From the NCBI GenBank assembly GCA_029553955.1, contig JAKPJZ010000121.1, forward strand, positions 1 through 64,000: 64,000 nt of DNA, in the 5' to 3' direction. Source of the DNA: Chloroflexota bacterium. Lineage in GTDB: Bacteria > Chloroflexota > Anaerolineae > SpSt-313. The translations under genes were made by a program, and so were the position numbers. Positions 26,801 to 33,713 of the stretch are shown here, piece by piece; the stretch's first letter is position 1, and each line of letters begins with the position of its first letter. Below the pieces are notes generated by a model that saw only the letters and a program-made list of their open reading frames with translations, was not told where the DNA came from and made no database searches.

Positions 26801-28298
26801 CGCGGCCGCCGCCCTGGCCGCGCTCAGCCAGCTTTTCGGCCGCCAGCAGGGTAAGGTGAGTGTTGCGGCCGCCCTGGCCGGGCTCTTGACCCTCAGGCAT
26901 GTTGACTTGCACGGTGGCTTCCCCTCCAAAGATGAACGCGATCCTGCGGCCCACATTAGCCTTGGCACCTGACAGGTCTTCGGGAGACCTGTCAGGTGCC
27001 AACGCGGGATTGCAGACGAGCACCAGGGCCAGGTCGGCCACGTTGGTGCCGCTCGGGCCGGTCTCGATGCCCAGGCCGAGCTTTTGGAAGAAGGTGGCCG
27101 AGTCGTAGCGCGCGAGATGGTCGCGGGCGTCGAGGCCCTGGGCGGCGGCCAGGCGCAGCGTGTCGCCGTCGGCGATGGCGCCGGCCAGGCTCGAGTGGCC
27201 GTCGATGCCGTCGGTAGAAAAGGCTGCAAAGGTGACCCAGTCGCCGGCCGCCAGGTGCGGCGCGATCGCCCGCCAGATGTTTTCGATCTCCTGGGTGACC
27301 TCGGCCTTGATCTTGTCGGCGGTCGAGCCGGTGCGGCAGCCGGCGAGGCGCACTGCATAGCCCAACTGCGCCGCCCGCTCGCCCGCCGCCTCCATGGCCT
27401 CGTCGTTGTTGGCGATGATGACGTACTGGCTGCGCTCGGCCGCCAGGAGCGGCGAGTCGCTGTGCAGGGTCTCGTGCTCCTCGCGGCCCAGGTTGGCCTC
27501 GATGTACTCCCTGACGGCACGCGGGGTCTTGCTCCAGATGCCGTGGCCGGTGAGGGCTCTCTTGGCCGCCTCAAAGGTCGAGGCGTCGCCGACGGTGGGC
27601 CCCGAAGCAATGACCGAGGGATCGTCGACCACGCCGGTCTTGGTCACCGGCACGTCGGAGAGCACCAGGGAGATAAAGGCGCCGGCCCCGGCGGCATACT
27701 TGCGCATGCCGCCCCCCTTGAGCGGGTCGATGTGCTTGCGCACCGCGTTGATCTCGTCGATGGTGGCCGGCACCGTCAGCAGCAGCGAGGAGACGTCCTG
27801 ATAGTCCTGCAGGCTGACGCCTTCTACAGGCAGGGCCATCAGCGACGAGCCGCCGCCCGAGATGAGGGCGATGACCAGGGTGCGGGCGTCGGCGGCCCGC
27901 AGCAGCTCGATCATGCGCCGGGCGCCCCTGGCCCCCTCTTCGTTGGGGATGGGATGGTCGGCGGCGAAGAGCTCGACGTGCTCGGCAATGGGCTCGCGGG
28001 CCTGGTCGCGGTAGACGTTCAGGGCACCGGCGCTGATGCGGCCGCCGAGGATGCGCACCAGCTCGGCGGCGGTGCGCCGCGCTGCCTTGCCGCCGCCGAC
28101 GACGATGATGCGCTCAAAGCGGCCGAGGTCGTAGGTTCGGCCGGCGACGGTCAGGACGTTGCACGCCTCGTCGAGGCTGACGTAGCGCCGCAGGGCCGCT
28201 TCGGGAAGCACGCGCTCCAAGGCGTGGGCGAGGATACTCCTGGCATCGGCCTGCGCCGGCCGCAGGCGCAGGTGATTGCTTCCGTCATGCTCTTTCAC
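23817..28298 (-). CDS. Giant fusion: glycerate 2-kinase + GlcD-like FAD oxidase + GlcF-like iron-sulfur protein
   Basis: A 1493-aa protein. Residues 1-500 are a glycerate 2-kinase (GckA/TtuD type: VVGGGKAARR, LISGGGSSLMALP, EINAVRKH). Residues 505-1010 are a GlcD-like FAD oxidase (RGAGSGLPAQSVGSG, GTHGHAGDCNFHLY). Residues 1070-1150 have two 4Fe-4S sets (CSLCSQCADICP, CLMCGQCTWKC). Residues 1250-1490 have two CCG domains (CCGEPF, CCGEGG). It probably oxidises a 2-hydroxy acid such as D-glycerate, glycolate or D-lactate and phosphorylates glycerate. The MOFRL motifs are reordered: TDGIDG (about 366) and GPSGTNVAD (about 418) come before GGEATV (about 460) and GGRNTH (about 478). The family order is the reverse. 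The GTG at 28298 follows AAGGTGG; a GTG at 28307 is also possible. Confidence 0.85.
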   Translation of the reverse strand: MKEHDGSNHLRLRPAQADARSILAHALERVLPEAALRRYVSLDEACNVLTVAGRTYDLGRFERIIVVGGGKAARRTAAELVRILGGRISAGALNVYRDQAREPIAEHVELFAADHPIPNEEGARGARRMIELLRAADARTLVIALISGGGSSLMALPVEGVSLQDYQDVSSLLLTVPATIDEINAVRKHIDPLKGGGMRKYAAGAGAFISLVLSDVPVTKTGVVDDPSVIASGPTVGDASTFEAAKRALTGHGIWSKTPRAVREYIEANLGREEHETLHSDSPLLAAERSQYVIIANNDEAMEAAGERAAQLGYAVRLAGCRTGSTADKIKAEVTQEIENIWRAIAPHLAAGDWVTFAAFSTDGIDGHSSLAGAIADGDTLRLAAAQGLDARDHLARYDSATFFQKLGLGIETGPSGTNVADLALVLVCNPALAPDRSPEDLSGAKANVGRRIAFIFGGEATVQVNMPEGQEPGQGGRNTHLTLLAAEKLAERGQGGGRGRAAIAKGLAEAGIPAGQIEVGEVACLGYASDVGPISLTPLAIVGVRGHADVEKAVRYAYEQGIPITARGAGSGLPAQSVGSGIVLDMRALDTAEVLGDHAEGGKIVSAQAGVICTRLNAMLKAHGAFLASFPASTDMATIGGMIANNASGASSVKLGTTKDQVLDLHVVLPDGTGLWTSEIEPGEQPWAQIIDLVRANAEAIDKGFPRVPKNSSGYDVLDILRQLEAGVPVDWSRLFAHSEGTLGVITEAKLRAMPLATQKATCIVYFTDLAEACGAIPKIYDLQPSCFDTAVTTNLELIRKTYPNLGIREDAKVMYLIEFDDVEVRPDPKDPSRRLGAVRIMEQQAAAALIAKQVAALRELLGRDYPQTAIGFDVAYDQAKADALWQGRRSALNVLYAYDPSKRPLTMIECVVIPRDQQKLLEFITYMDEVFNQEQVVAGTHGHAGDCNFHLYLLLNLTEQQDRVRLINVMARITEKVTALGGSMSGEHADGRTRGVILPHVFGKALFDLFVQIKDLLDPRGIMHPGVKIVREARDKDLHAAIEELVGVEAEDSKLTLARFQDFSALYSGVCSLCSQCADICPVFSKLADGFAARTEAAPTFRRALAMALQSGADPAMRHDPLFKKAFDLCLMCGQCTWKCATNASMRDLVVKIREPKRSRVIAPAIAGVMARRGLYTFGIGFLGFTQGLWQSRPGRAVLSWLPQGLIPTRIPKQRYLPRLARSTMESRYPELAHVPPAQADIAYFYGCTSDLFDEPIADGFINIARHNGWQVSLPPQTCCGEPFASFGNTEQYYRMARYNIDQLLPYKYVVAHCPSCILAFKELAKEFARLGDTAYEEKAKALVAKLYDPAQFIVKVIGVANLEPATQAVARTVAVHVSCHEKLGHKTTASANNTRDLLDLIPGLQVVPMAGADECCGEGGPWGLAAHYDQSLTLRQSKIANVMASGADIVTSWCLGCMIQMRDGLGQAGSAVEVRHPLELLSEAYGPAAK
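26962..27002. repeat. Palindrome inserted in frame in the kinase coding sequence
   Basis: Arms 26962-26979 (TTGGCACCTGACAGGTCT) and 26985-27002 are complementary, with a 5-base loop. It belongs to the same family as the palindromes at 14852 and 32841. It adds about 13 codons (APDRSPEDLSGAK) exactly between the GPSGTNVAD and GGEATV blocks, the point where the kinase order is rearranged. Confidence 0.85.
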
Positions 28299-28371
28299 GT
28301 GGGCCACCTTTGATCACTGGCGACACTCTCGGGATTGTGAGTTCGTTACATTCTTCACGAGCTTTGCCCCT

Positions 28372-28400
28372 ATCATAGCCGTCACGTTCGCGCGAGTCAA
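28372..28400 (-). promoter_or_regulatory. Promoter of the glycerate kinase fusion
   Basis: On the minus strand TTGACT, a 17-bp spacer, then TATGAT: near-consensus. The start point would be near 28365, giving a leader of about 67 bases. Confidence 0.7.
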
Positions 28401-28567
28401 ATACAGTACTTCCGCTGTTGCTCGGAACAGCGCCACGCTCGTGCTCATCAACGAGCGGCGGCACGGCTGAGGGGCCTGCTGGTACGATGATGTCTGGTGC
28501 CGAACCATGTTCGCGCCCGGCGGCGCCGAGCCGACCTGCTGGGGCGCCTTTGCGCTCGAGCAAACGG

Positions 28568-30829
28568 TCAAGGAGCAAAGAGCGCCAACTGGCCGCCGCC
28601 CTCGTCGAGCCCCAGGGCCGCCTCAAAGCGCGCCGGGTCGGCCGCGCCGTCGAGCAGGCCAAGCAGCGCTGCCTCGCGCAGGAAGGCCCAGCCCAGCCGC
28701 TCCAACTCGGCGCGCCACAGCGGCTGGGCGGCGAGTCTGTGTCGCCACAGCGCCGCACGCCGCGTGGGAATGACGAGCAGGCGGCGGCCGGCACACACCG
28801 CACCCAGCAGCGGGGCGATGGCGACGCTCGCCTGCAGGCGGAAGCCAAGCCGCAATGCGCCCGCCTCGGCCCAGGCCAGGTCGCAGCCGGCCGCCTCGCC
28901 CGGCTCGTAGCCCAGGCGCTCGCCCAACTCACCCAGCGCCTGCAACAAGCGCTCGCGCCAGGCCGGTGCGGTGATCTCCCGTTCCTCTTCGGCAAGCGCC
29001 CAGCGGCGCGGCTCGATCTCGACACCATACGACTCCAGGCAGGCGCGCAGCAGCGGCCACGAAGGCACCTGGCCCCCAAGCGCCTCGAGCACCTCCTGCT
29101 GCAGCGCCTCTTCCGACGACGGGCCGCGCTCCAGCGCCGCGCGTACCAGCGCCTCGGTGCGGTCGGCCAGGGGCCGGCTGCACTCGGGCGCGGGCCGCAG
29201 CCGCCACAGGGCCTCGCCCGCCTCGCCCCCAGGCACAGGCACCGCTTCAAGGTCCTCAGCGCCCTCGAGCGCCCGGCCCACGGCTACGGCCAGCCGCTTG
29301 CGCAGCGCTTCGGCCTCAGGCGCGCTGCGACCGCCGGCGAGCAGCCCCTCCCGGCCCAGCGTCGCCCAGATAGGCCCGTGCAGCGCGCCAAAGGGCGCCG
29401 GCTCGCCGCGCGCCTCGAGCAGCGCCGCCGCCGTGCGCGCCGCCAGCAGGCCCGCGCGCACGGCCCTGTCGCCCGGCGGAGGCACGGCCACGCCGCGGGC
29501 CAGGACCACATGGTGCTCCACGCGGCGCACGGCCAGGGGCGGCGCGGGGCGGCCATCGAGCGGGCCGTGCCAGGCATGCACCGGCGCAAGCTGCGCCCCG
29601 CCCGCGGCCACCAGCAGGCTCTCGATGTAGCGCGTGGCCGGCGCCTGGAAGGCCAACGCCACCCGCCCGCGCGGCGCCAGCGCCCCGCCCAGGGCAGCCA
29701 GCGCCGCCGTCAGCGCCTGCAGGTAGTGCAACTCGCCCGGCACGCGCTGGCGCAGCAGGCGCACGGCGGCGCGGCTGCCCTCTTTGCCCATGAGCCAGCC
29801 GCTCCACAGGTAGCTCAGCGCGGCAAAGGTCGAATCGAAGCGCGGCAACTGACTCAGCGCCAACGACACCCGCCCGGCCAGGCGCCCTGTCAGCCGCGGC
29901 AAGGGGCCGGCCTCCACACCGGCGGCGCCCGGCCCGGCGCGCAGGACCTCCTCGGCCGAGGCTACGAGAGGCAGGGCGCATCCACCGCCGGCCACGGCCC
30001 GCGCCGCAGCGACAAACGTGCGCCAGACGTTGGCCTCGCGGAAACGCCGCGGCGGCGCCAGCGATGCCACCGGCCGCCAACCCTCCTCTGTGGCCTGATG
30101 CAGCGCGCTGGCCTCGTCCATCGTCTGCAGCAGGGCGACGCGCAGCGCATCACGCAGGGGGCTATCGGCGAAAAGCAGATCCAGCTTGAGGACGAGGGCC
30201 GAGAGGGCATAGAGGCCGCGCGGGGTGTAAAGCCCGGTCAGGCGGTCGGCCAAGCGCGGCGGCGCATCGTCCACGCGCAGCCGCTCGGCCAGCAGGCGCC
30301 GGTGCATGCCCTGGGGGTCGAACCCCAGGTGACGGGGCACTTCGCCGGCCGGCAGCGGCTCGCGTGCGGCATGGCCGCAGCGGCCGCAGCGGTACTCGCG
30401 CAGCACCGGTGTGGCCAGCTCGCGGTCCCACACGAAGGCCTCAGCGGCGGCTTGTGCGCCGCACTGGCCGCAGGCGGTGGCATAGAGCTGGTCGAGGTGC
30501 TCGCCCAGCAGCGTATCGGCCTTGGGCGCCGCGGCCAGGCGAGCCACAGCCCCCTGGAGTTGCGCGGGGGCGGCAGGCGCCGCCTCGACGCGTACCAACA
30601 GGGCAATAAGCGGGTTGCCGGTCGTAGCCACCGCGCGCCGGCCGGCCACCGCCGCCGCGCGCAGCACGGCCACATCCTGGCAGAACGGGTCGAGCACGAG
30701 GTCTCCCGGCGCCGTCCATGCGGCTACATAGGCTGCCGCCAGCGCCGGGGCCACCGGCCGCCGGAAGCGGCCCAGAAAGTCGCCTTCGCCCGCTGCCTCC
30801 GCCAGACTGTAGAAATCCACCGCCGCCAC
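28568..30829 (-). CDS. DNA-methyltransferase-like protein with degraded catalytic motif
   Basis: A 753-aa protein. The N-terminus has a SAM-site-like motif, LVLDPFCQDVAVLRAA (about 45-60), followed by NPLIALLVRVEA, as in adenine- or cytosine-N4 methylases of the COG1743 kind. A four-cysteine ribbon follows (CGQCG about 122, CGRCG about 151). Where the catalytic [DN]PP[YF] should lie, about 326, it reads ALSQLPRFDSTF, so methyl transfer looks unlikely. The C-terminal half is alanine-rich and helical and I do not recognise it. The start is GTG 30829, with GGGGAGG about six bases upstream. It runs divergently from recA, about 680 bp away. It may bind nucleic acid without modifying it. Confidence 0.6.
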   Translation of the reverse strand: MAAVDFYSLAEAAGEGDFLGRFRRPVAPALAAAYVAAWTAPGDLVLDPFCQDVAVLRAAAVAGRRAVATTGNPLIALLVRVEAAPAAPAQLQGAVARLAAAPKADTLLGEHLDQLYATACGQCGAQAAAEAFVWDRELATPVLREYRCGRCGHAAREPLPAGEVPRHLGFDPQGMHRRLLAERLRVDDAPPRLADRLTGLYTPRGLYALSALVLKLDLLFADSPLRDALRVALLQTMDEASALHQATEEGWRPVASLAPPRRFREANVWRTFVAAARAVAGGGCALPLVASAEEVLRAGPGAAGVEAGPLPRLTGRLAGRVSLALSQLPRFDSTFAALSYLWSGWLMGKEGSRAAVRLLRQRVPGELHYLQALTAALAALGGALAPRGRVALAFQAPATRYIESLLVAAGGAQLAPVHAWHGPLDGRPAPPLAVRRVEHHVVLARGVAVPPPGDRAVRAGLLAARTAAALLEARGEPAPFGALHGPIWATLGREGLLAGGRSAPEAEALRKRLAVAVGRALEGAEDLEAVPVPGGEAGEALWRLRPAPECSRPLADRTEALVRAALERGPSSEEALQQEVLEALGGQVPSWPLLRACLESYGVEIEPRRWALAEEEREITAPAWRERLLQALGELGERLGYEPGEAAGCDLAWAEAGALRLGFRLQASVAIAPLLGAVCAGRRLLVIPTRRAALWRHRLAAQPLWRAELERLGWAFLREAALLGLLDGAADPARFEAALGLDEGGGQLALFAP

Positions 30830-30939
30830 CGCATACCTCCCCAAACTGCCGGGCCGTATGCCGGCCGGCAAGACCAGTATAACACACTCTCGCACTGCTG
30901 TGTAGACCCGCTCCCAGAGCCTTGGCCGAACACAGGTGA

Positions 30940-30988
30940 GGAACGACGCCCACGAAGCCGCTTGCGGCGGCTTCGTGGGCGTCGTTCC
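30940..30988. repeat. Palindrome with CCCACGAAGCCGC arm
   Basis: A 22-bp stem (30940-30961 with 30967-30988, closed by a T-G wobble pair). The arm begins GGAACGACGCCCACGAAGCC. A related arm (GGCGGCTTCGTGGGCGTCGG) lies near 59841. It sits in the promoter-distal part of the 680-bp gap between the methylase-like gene and recA. Confidence 0.8.
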
Positions 30989-31045
30989 CCGCTCGTGTTA
31001 GGATATGGCTCCGCGCACTCGGGGGTACTGACCTGAGACCTGGCG

Positions 31046-31311
31046 CTGTCATTGCGAGTACCCCAGGGTCTCCGAACCCTGTGACCAGCACAGAACCTTG
31101 GCCTGTCATTGCGAGGAGGCGGCCGTAGCGAAGCAATCTCCTTTGCCGGACGTGGAGATTGCTTCGCTGCGCTGCTCATGACGTAGGCCGCCGGACTGTA
31201 GGCGCGGCGTGTTGCCGGGGACTCCCCAGCGCGGCACGATGCCGCGGCTACAGTGCGACGTCATCCGCCTGCCGCAGGGTTGTGGCAACCCTGGGGTACT
31301 CGCAATGACAG
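31046..31311. repeat. Composite element: two nested CATTGCGAG inverted repeats
   Basis: Outer ends at 31046-31069 and 31288-31311 are perfect 24-bp inverted repeats starting CTGTCATTGCGAGTACCCC. Inside, 31103-31182 is another member of the family (GTCATTGCGAGGAGGCGGCC with GAAGCAATCTCC and its complement). The remainder is GC-rich with small hairpins. No gene is seen. This element fills the gap upstream of the recA promoters. Confidence 0.8.
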
Positions 31312-31340
31312 GCGGGAGGTCTCTTAACACGCGGCCGCCC

Positions 31341-31369
31341 TTGACGATGGCGCGGCATGGTGTTACGAT
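31341..31369 (+). promoter_or_regulatory. recA upstream promoter P1
   Basis: TTGACG, a 17-bp spacer, TACGAT. The start point would be near 31376, giving a 135-base leader. No LexA-type dyad was seen near it. Confidence 0.55.
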
Positions 31370-31438
31370 AAATGTGCAGGGCATGCATACCCGGGCGCGC
31401 ACGGTCAAACATGACCCATTACAAACCCCCGCGGAGAC

Positions 31439-31467
31439 TTGCGTTTTCTCGACTCTTAGTGTAAACT
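31439..31467 (+). promoter_or_regulatory. recA proximal promoter P2
   Basis: TTGCGT, a 17-bp spacer, TAAACT; the start point would be near 31474, giving a leader of about 37 bases. Weaker than P1 at the -10 but closer to the gene. Confidence 0.45.
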
Positions 31468-31510
31468 AGACCGTGGGGAGCATGCCCAGGAAAGGAGACT
31501 GGTTCTCGAT

Positions 31511-32572
31511 ATGGTTGAGGTAGCCAAAGAGAAAGCGCTGGAGACGACCATGTCCCAGTTGCGCAAGCGCTTCGGCGACGGTTCCATCATGAAACTGGGC
31601 GATGCTACCAACATCATCCACATCGCAGCCATCCCCACAGGATCACTGGCCTTGGACCTCGCCCTCGGTATCGGGGGCATCCCGCGGGGCCGCATCACCG
31701 AGATCTATGGGCCTGAGTCTTCGGGCAAGACCACCCTCTGCCAGCACATCATTGCCGAAGCGCAAAAGCTGGGCGGGGTGGCCGCCTTTATCGACGTCGA
31801 ACACGCGCTCGACCCGGCCTATGCCCAAAAGTGCGGCGTGAACATCGATGACCTCTATGTCTCCCAGCCCGACACCGGCGAACAGGCCTTGGAGATCGCC
31901 GAGGCCCTGGTGCGCAGCGGCGCGGTAGACGTCGTCGTGATCGACTCGGTGGCCGCACTGGTGCCGCGGGCTGAAATTGAGGGCGAGATGGGCGACGCCC
32001 ACGTCGGCTTGCAGGCACGCCTGATGTCGCAGGCACTGCGCAAGCTCGTGGGTGCCATCAAACGCTCGAACGCGGCCGTGATCTTTACCAATCAATTGCG
32101 CATGAAGATCGGGGTCCTTTTTGGCAACCCAGAGACGACCACAGGTGGCAACGCCTTAAAGTTCTATGCGGCCGTCCGCCTGGACATTCGCCGTATGGAA
32201 GCGATCAAGCAGGGAGGCAACGTCGTCGGCAACCGCACGCGCGTGCGGGTCAAGAAGAACAAGGTCGCTCCTCCCTTCAAGATGGCGGAATTCGACATCA
32301 TGTACGATCAGGGGATCTCAAAAGAGGGCGACGTCCTCGATATGGGCGTCGAGTTGGGCATCGTGGACAAGCGCGGCGCCTACTTTTCCTACAATGAGAC
32401 CAGGCTCGGACAGGGTCGCGAGAACGCCAAGAGCTTCCTGCGAGAGAACCCCGACTTGATGGCCGAGATCAGCGCCAAGGTGCGCGAGGTCGGATTTGTG
32501 GGCATCGCCGGTGCGCCACCTGCCGCGGCTTTTGACGATGGCGAGGATGGCGACGGCTTCGAATCCGAATAG
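31511..32572 (+). CDS. recA: Recombinase RecA
   Basis: A 353-aa recombinase that forms filaments on single-stranded DNA, drives strand exchange and triggers LexA cleavage. Walker A is GPESSGKTT (about 66-74), Walker B is [12 protein letters not shown], and the L2 loop region is [17 protein letters not shown]. The C-terminus is acidic as usual. GGAAAGGAG lies about 12 bases before the ATG, a little far but adequate. Two candidate promoters lie upstream. The mRNA probably ends at the terminator at 32794-32831, 220 bases past the stop. recX follows. Confidence 0.98.
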   Translation: MVEVAKEKALETTMSQLRKRFGDGSIMKLGDATNIIHIAAIPTGSLALDLALGIGGIPRGRITEIYGPESSGKTTLCQHIIAEAQKLGGVAAFIDVEHALDPAYAQKCGVNIDDLYVSQPDTGEQALEIAEALVRSGAVDVVVIDSVAALVPRAEIEGEMGDAHVGLQARLMSQALRKLVGAIKRSNAAVIFTNQLRMKIGVLFGNPETTTGGNALKFYAAVRLDIRRMEAIKQGGNVVGNRTRVRVKKNKVAPPFKMAEFDIMYDQGISKEGDVLDMGVELGIVDKRGAYFSYNETRLGQGRENAKSFLRENPDLMAEISAKVREVGFVGIAGAPPAAAFDDGEDGDGFESE

Positions 32573-32793
32573 TCCCCGTCGCACCCTGGCGAGGCCCAGA
32601 TGGGCCGCAGCCCGGCTCAGAAGCCGGTGAGACCACTGGGCCTCCGGCCGTGAACCGCTGCAAGGGCATCGTGAGCCTGCGGCAGAGCTGCGGGCGGTCG
32701 TGGCCTGCGCCGCGGCCGGTCGAGGCCCTACGGCCGTAACAATCTGGAGCGCATTGGGGCCGGCACGGACCGCTGGTCGCCAATGTGAGATTG
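32573..32793 (+). other. Structured 3' region of recA mRNA or small RNA candidate
   Basis: No coding potential is seen in these 221 bases, yet they contain ordered complementary segments. AGGCCCAG pairs with CTGGGCCT around an inner CCGGCT/AGCCGG hairpin (about 32592-32643), and more GC hairpins follow to 32750. The stretch ends directly at a rho-independent terminator. It matches no RNA family I know; cobalamin riboswitch, RNase P and tmRNA signatures were looked for and not found. Confidence 0.35.
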
Positions 32794-32831
32794 AACGCTG
32801 TGGCTTCAGGCCACAGCGTTTTCTTTTTTTG
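32794..32831 (+). terminator. Rho-independent terminator after recA
   Basis: A perfect 10-bp stem ACGCTGTGGC / GCCACAGCGT with a short loop is followed by TTTTCTTTTTTT. It is the clearest intrinsic terminator in the window. Confidence 0.9.
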
Positions 32832-32840
32832 TCGCATGCG

Positions 32841-32877
32841 CAAGACCTGACAGGTCTCGGAGACCTGTCAGGTCTTG
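32841..32877. repeat. CAAGACCTGACAGGTCTC palindrome
   Basis: A 37-bp near-perfect palindrome (18-bp arms, one central base) of the family also seen at 14852 and inside the kinase gene at 26962. It sits between the recA terminator and the recX ribosome site. Confidence 0.85.
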
Positions 32878-32894
32878 ATGGGAGCAAGGTGCCA

Positions 32895-33548
32895 ATGGCC
32901 GGCAAGATCACGGCGCTCAGGGCACAAACGAAGAACAAGGGGCGGGTGAACGTCTATCTCGACGGGGCATTCGCCTTCGGGCTGCCCGATATCGTCGCCG
33001 CCGGCCTGCGCATCGGCCAGGAACTGTCGGACGCCGACATTGCCGCCCTGCGGCAGCACGACTCGCTGGAGCGCGCCTATGACCGGGCGCTGCGCTTTTT
33101 GAGCTACCGCCCGCGCAGCAGCGAAGAGGTGCGCCGCTACCTGGCCGGCAAACAGGTCGCCGAAGAGGTGGCCAGCGAGGTGCTGCAGCGGCTGGCACGC
33201 GCCGGCCTGGTCGACGATGCGGCCTTTGCCCGCTTCTGGGTCGAGAACCGCACGAGCTTTCGCCCACGCGGCGCATCGGCTCTGCGCTACGAGCTGCGGC
33301 GCAAAGGCATCGGCGAGTCGGCCATCGAAGCGGCGGTCGCAGCGGTCGACGAAGACGGCAGCGCCTACCAGGCGGCACAGGCCCGGGCGGCGCGCCTGCT
33401 GCATGTCGACCGCGATACGTTCTATCGCCGGCTGGGCGAGTTTCTGCGGCGGCGCGGCTTTTCGTACGCCACGGCGCGCGACGCCGTGGAGCGCCTCTGG
33501 CGCGAGAGGTCCGGAGACACGCCTGAGAGCCTATCCGAAAAGTCGTAG
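32895..33548 (+). CDS. recX: Recombination regulator RecX
   Basis: A 217-aa helical-repeat protein that caps and regulates RecA filaments. The middle shows the RecX repeats: RALRFLSYRPRSSEEVRRYL, GLVDDAAFARFWVENR and RGASALRYELRRKGI. The start at 32895 has AAGGTG a few bases upstream; the open frame continues further upstream, but without a ribosome site. The final codons (ESLSEKS and the TAG stop) come from the inverted repeat at 33527, so the repeat sets the C-terminus. Confidence 0.93.
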   Translation: MAGKITALRAQTKNKGRVNVYLDGAFAFGLPDIVAAGLRIGQELSDADIAALRQHDSLERAYDRALRFLSYRPRSSEEVRRYLAGKQVAEEVASEVLQRLARAGLVDDAAFARFWVENRTSFRPRGASALRYELRRKGIGESAIEAAVAAVDEDGSAYQAAQARAARLLHVDRDTFYRRLGEFLRRRGFSYATARDAVERLWRERSGDTPESLSEKS

Positions 33549-33645
33549 CATGGCCCCTTGTGGGCGTCGCGAGTGGCACATCTAGCCTCATGGCGAGGCG
33601 AAACGGGCGCAAGGCCCTGGGCTACGCGGCTTTTCGGATAGGCTC
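33527..33645. repeat. GAGCCTATCCGAAAAG inverted repeat, copy A
   Basis: Arms GAGCCTATCCGAAAAGTCG and CGGCTTTTCGGATAGGCTC bound a 119-bp element that overlaps the end of recX. The interior has TGGCCCCTTGTGGGCGTCGC. A shorter copy follows rny at 35247, and a diverged one lies at 41413. Confidence 0.88.
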
Positions 33646-33713
33646 TGAATAGAGAGCGACCTTCGGAATGGAGCCGGAGATGAGATATATCTGGGAATGG
33701 GAAAGGATCACAC

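Noticed and set aside
28418-31036. 872-aa plus-strand frame
   Set aside because: Antisense to the methylase-like gene; glutamine/arginine/alanine-rich without motifs, and no SD at a sensible start.
31320-31510. LexA/SOS box before recA
   Set aside because: No CGAAC-N4-GTTCG-like or other clear dyad was found near the two promoters.
32573-32793. Cobalamin riboswitch, tmRNA or RNase P RNA
   Set aside because: A CCACTGGGCC segment first suggested a B12 element, but the conserved boxes are missing; the hallmarks of the other two are also absent.
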